Positions 62,210-64,000 of a stretch of DNA of 64,000 bases are shown here, piece after piece (positions within the stretch are counted from its first letter, which is position 1; the number at the start of each line of letters is the position of its first letter). The position numbers were made by a program, and so were the translations under genes. This stretch comes from Rehmannia glutinosa (Eukaryota; Streptophyta; Magnoliopsida; Lamiales; Orobanchaceae), in NCBI GenBank assembly GCA_016081115.2, contig CM071932.1:55130659-55194658 (forward strand), in the 5' to 3' direction. Under the pieces are notes generated by a model. The model was not told where the DNA came from and searched no databases. It saw only the letters and a program-made list of their open reading frames with translations.

Positions 62210-63044
62210 CGCTGTGCATGGGACTTGGAGATCACCGGAACAGAACCAATATCCGAACTGAAAAATATCCGAACCGAAAGTATCCATTGACTTTTTCTGA
62301 ACCGAACCATCCCAAAAAAAATTTGGTACGATTTTGGAGATTTTTTGAAATATCCGTATCGAGAAACGTACTAAACCGTACCGATCCATACCAAACCAAA
62401 GATCCGAAGATAGAATTGACTTTTAAGAATTTTTTAATACATACATATATATTATTTTTATCTTATTTATATTTTGATATTATGACACCCCACATTTAAT
62501 TAATCTAGAAAATTACCTGAGATAATTATTATATTAGGTTTCTAAGAATTTATATCATTTAATTTATTAATATTTTATTATTTATTAAGTTTGGATGATT
62601 TTTAGAATATGTACTTTACGATTTTTAGTCTTATAAAAATATTGAAGGCTAATAAAATTTTGCTAAAATAAAGAGAAATACAGCATTTTTGTTTCACCAT
62701 ATTAATTTAGCATTTTTGAAATTAAAGTGGTGACCCACAACCCAACCCATCAACCCAGTCCATGAACCGCCCCAAACCCAGACCCATTAGATAGCCCTTA
62801 AGACCTAAATACCCAATGGACTATAACTGTTTGGTGATTTTTACATTCATTTTTTATTTTTTCTTATTTTATGTGTTTTACTTATGATTAATCTTCGTTT
62901 CACTGTATTGTCCCGTACCATCCCAAATTGTCCCGTTAGAACCGAATCTCCGTACCGAACTGTACTGAATTTGTTCTCTACGCCTTCGGTTGTGGAGATT
63001 GATTTTTAAAATCTCTAAACTTCGGGACGGTTCTGGAAATTTAT
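62210..63044. mobile_element. Probable non-autonomous DNA transposon, cut by LTR F
   Basis: Starts near GCTGTGCATGGGACTTGG and has many CCGAACCG/CCGTACC words and an AT-rich centre, like plant hAT-type MITEs. The right end is not visible because LTR F interrupts it at 63045, so no terminal repeat or target duplication can be confirmed. Confidence 0.4.
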
Positions 63045-63542
63045 TGTTGGGAAATTAATTCTTAGATTTTGATGAATGCCATGTAAAACTTAGAATAGAA
63101 TGTTGGGACCCCATTTTTCTGTTGTAAATTGCATTGTAATAGATAGGGTTGGTCGAGCTGAGTCAAGTCACCGTGTGCTGAACATGCAAAAAAGAAACCG
63201 GAGACTAGAAGGAAGACTCCGTTGTGAGGCGGTGAGTGTGGCAAAGAAGAGAAGACAGAACTCGATGAAGGAGCGGTGAAATGCGGTGAGTGAAGTATCG
63301 ATCAAGTCAACTCAAGATAGCCATGTCTCAAGTTGAAGTGACGAGAAGAGTCATCCATGATTGGAAGTCGACTCAAGTCACCTGGGGGAAATTAAGAAAA
63401 TGCGGTCAAGTCGAGATAATCGAAAGAGATCCGTTGCACGTAAATCAAGAGAATTACTTAAACAAGTAATACCTCCATACTACCTTTCTTGAAGTGCTCA
63501 GTCCCGAAGCATGCAAAAAGAATAAACCAATGGGAAGCATTG
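63045..63542 (+). repeat. LTR F of the Sirevirus-like family, interrupted
   Basis: Begins TGTTGGGAAATT and matches the first ~500 bp of LTRs A and C, up to the words AAACCAATGGGAAGC. It is cut there by LTR G. Many CAG/CTG words of LTR C read differently here (e.g. CTGAAA reads TCGAAA at about 63420). Confidence 0.88.
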
Positions 63543-64000
63543 TGTTGGGAAATTTATTGTTTAGATTTTGATGAATGTCATTTAAAACTTAGAATAGGAA
63601 GTTGGCACCCCATTTTTGTTGTAAATCGCCTTTTGTAACAAATAGGGCTGGTCAATTTGAGTTAAGTCATTGTGCCTAAACATGCAAGAAGAAAAGCGAG
63701 ACTAGAAGGAAGACTCACTGCAAGACAACCGAGTATGGCAAAGAAGAGAAGACGGGAACTCGATCAAGGTGCAATCGAGATGCGGTGAGTAAAGTATCGG
63801 TCAAGTCAACTCAAGATAGCCAAGTCTCAAGTTGAAGTGCGGAGAAGAGTCATCCAATGATTGAAAGCTCACTCTAAGTCACCTGGGGAAAGCAAGGAAA
63901 TGCGGTCAAGTCGAGATTATCGAAAGAGATCCGTTTACGTAAATCAAGAGAATTACTTAAACAAGTAATACCTCCATGCTACCTTTCTCGAAGTGCTCGA
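63543..64000 (+). repeat. LTR G of the Sirevirus-like family, runs off the window
   Basis: A second LTR start (TGTTGGGAAATT) inside LTR F, continuing to the window edge. Either a full element or a solo LTR could follow. Confidence 0.88.

Noticed and set aside
1..64000. tRNA, rRNA, CRISPR or host protein-coding genes
   Set aside because: I looked for tRNA-like box pairs, rRNA-like conserved stretches, regularly spaced repeats and non-TE protein motifs. Only the pol III box pair near 55440 turned up, and it lies inside a transposon.

Overview
The window is nuclear DNA of a plant, probably a eudicot. It holds no host gene that I can recognise. Nearly all of it is a pile of nested transposable elements: Ty1/copia LTR retrotransposons primed by initiator-methionine tRNA, hAT-type MITEs, a CACTA-type element and a relic with a plant 'Transposase_28'-like protein. 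This is typical of methylated, TE-rich plant heterochromatin.

Layout. (1) 1-11769: minus-strand copia element A, of a Sirevirus-like family with gag, pol and a long third ORF downstream of pol; its 3' end lies off the left edge. (2) 11770-17947: AT-rich relic DNA with a 414-bp hAT MITE, a 190-bp tandem duplication, a broken Transposase_28-like gene and a solo LTR of the Sirevirus-like family with a perfect 5-bp target duplication. (3) 17948-61424: a second, older copia family ('copia-2', plus strand). Its 5' LTR is split by about 34 kb of Sirevirus-like copies: element C (plus strand, truncated in pol), an orphan minus-strand LTR (X), element D (minus, chimeric) and element E (minus, pol deleted). 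Copia-2 resumes at 52609, lacks its integrase, and is further split by a CACTA-type insertion and a second hAT MITE. (4) 61425-64000: AT-rich DNA, a CT microsatellite, a probable non-autonomous DNA transposon, and two nested LTR starts at the right edge.

How the parts relate. LTR boundaries, target duplications and LTR subtypes support one history. Copia-2 inserted first. Two Sirevirus-like elements of opposite orientation then entered its 5' LTR about 270 bp apart. A further copy entered the 3' LTR of the minus-strand one. A misaligned exchange duplicated the array and made chimeric element D, with its breakpoint inside ORF3 near 28090. A deletion joined element C to LTR X at a 5-nt microhomology and removed the core promoter of the copia-2 5' LTR.

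Two observations deserve most attention. First, copies of the same segment differ preferentially at CAG/CTG words (CHG sites), often turning into CG-containing words with small frameshifts. This looks more like a methylation-linked read or consensus error than ordinary decay, so some 'pseudogene' calls may be artefacts. Second, all four copies that span the gag-pol boundary keep a same-frame double stop (TAA, two codons, TGA) beside a splice-acceptor-like signal. That suggests a controlled gag/pol expression switch. ORF3 also has a TATA-like box about 140 bp upstream of its ATG in all three copies.
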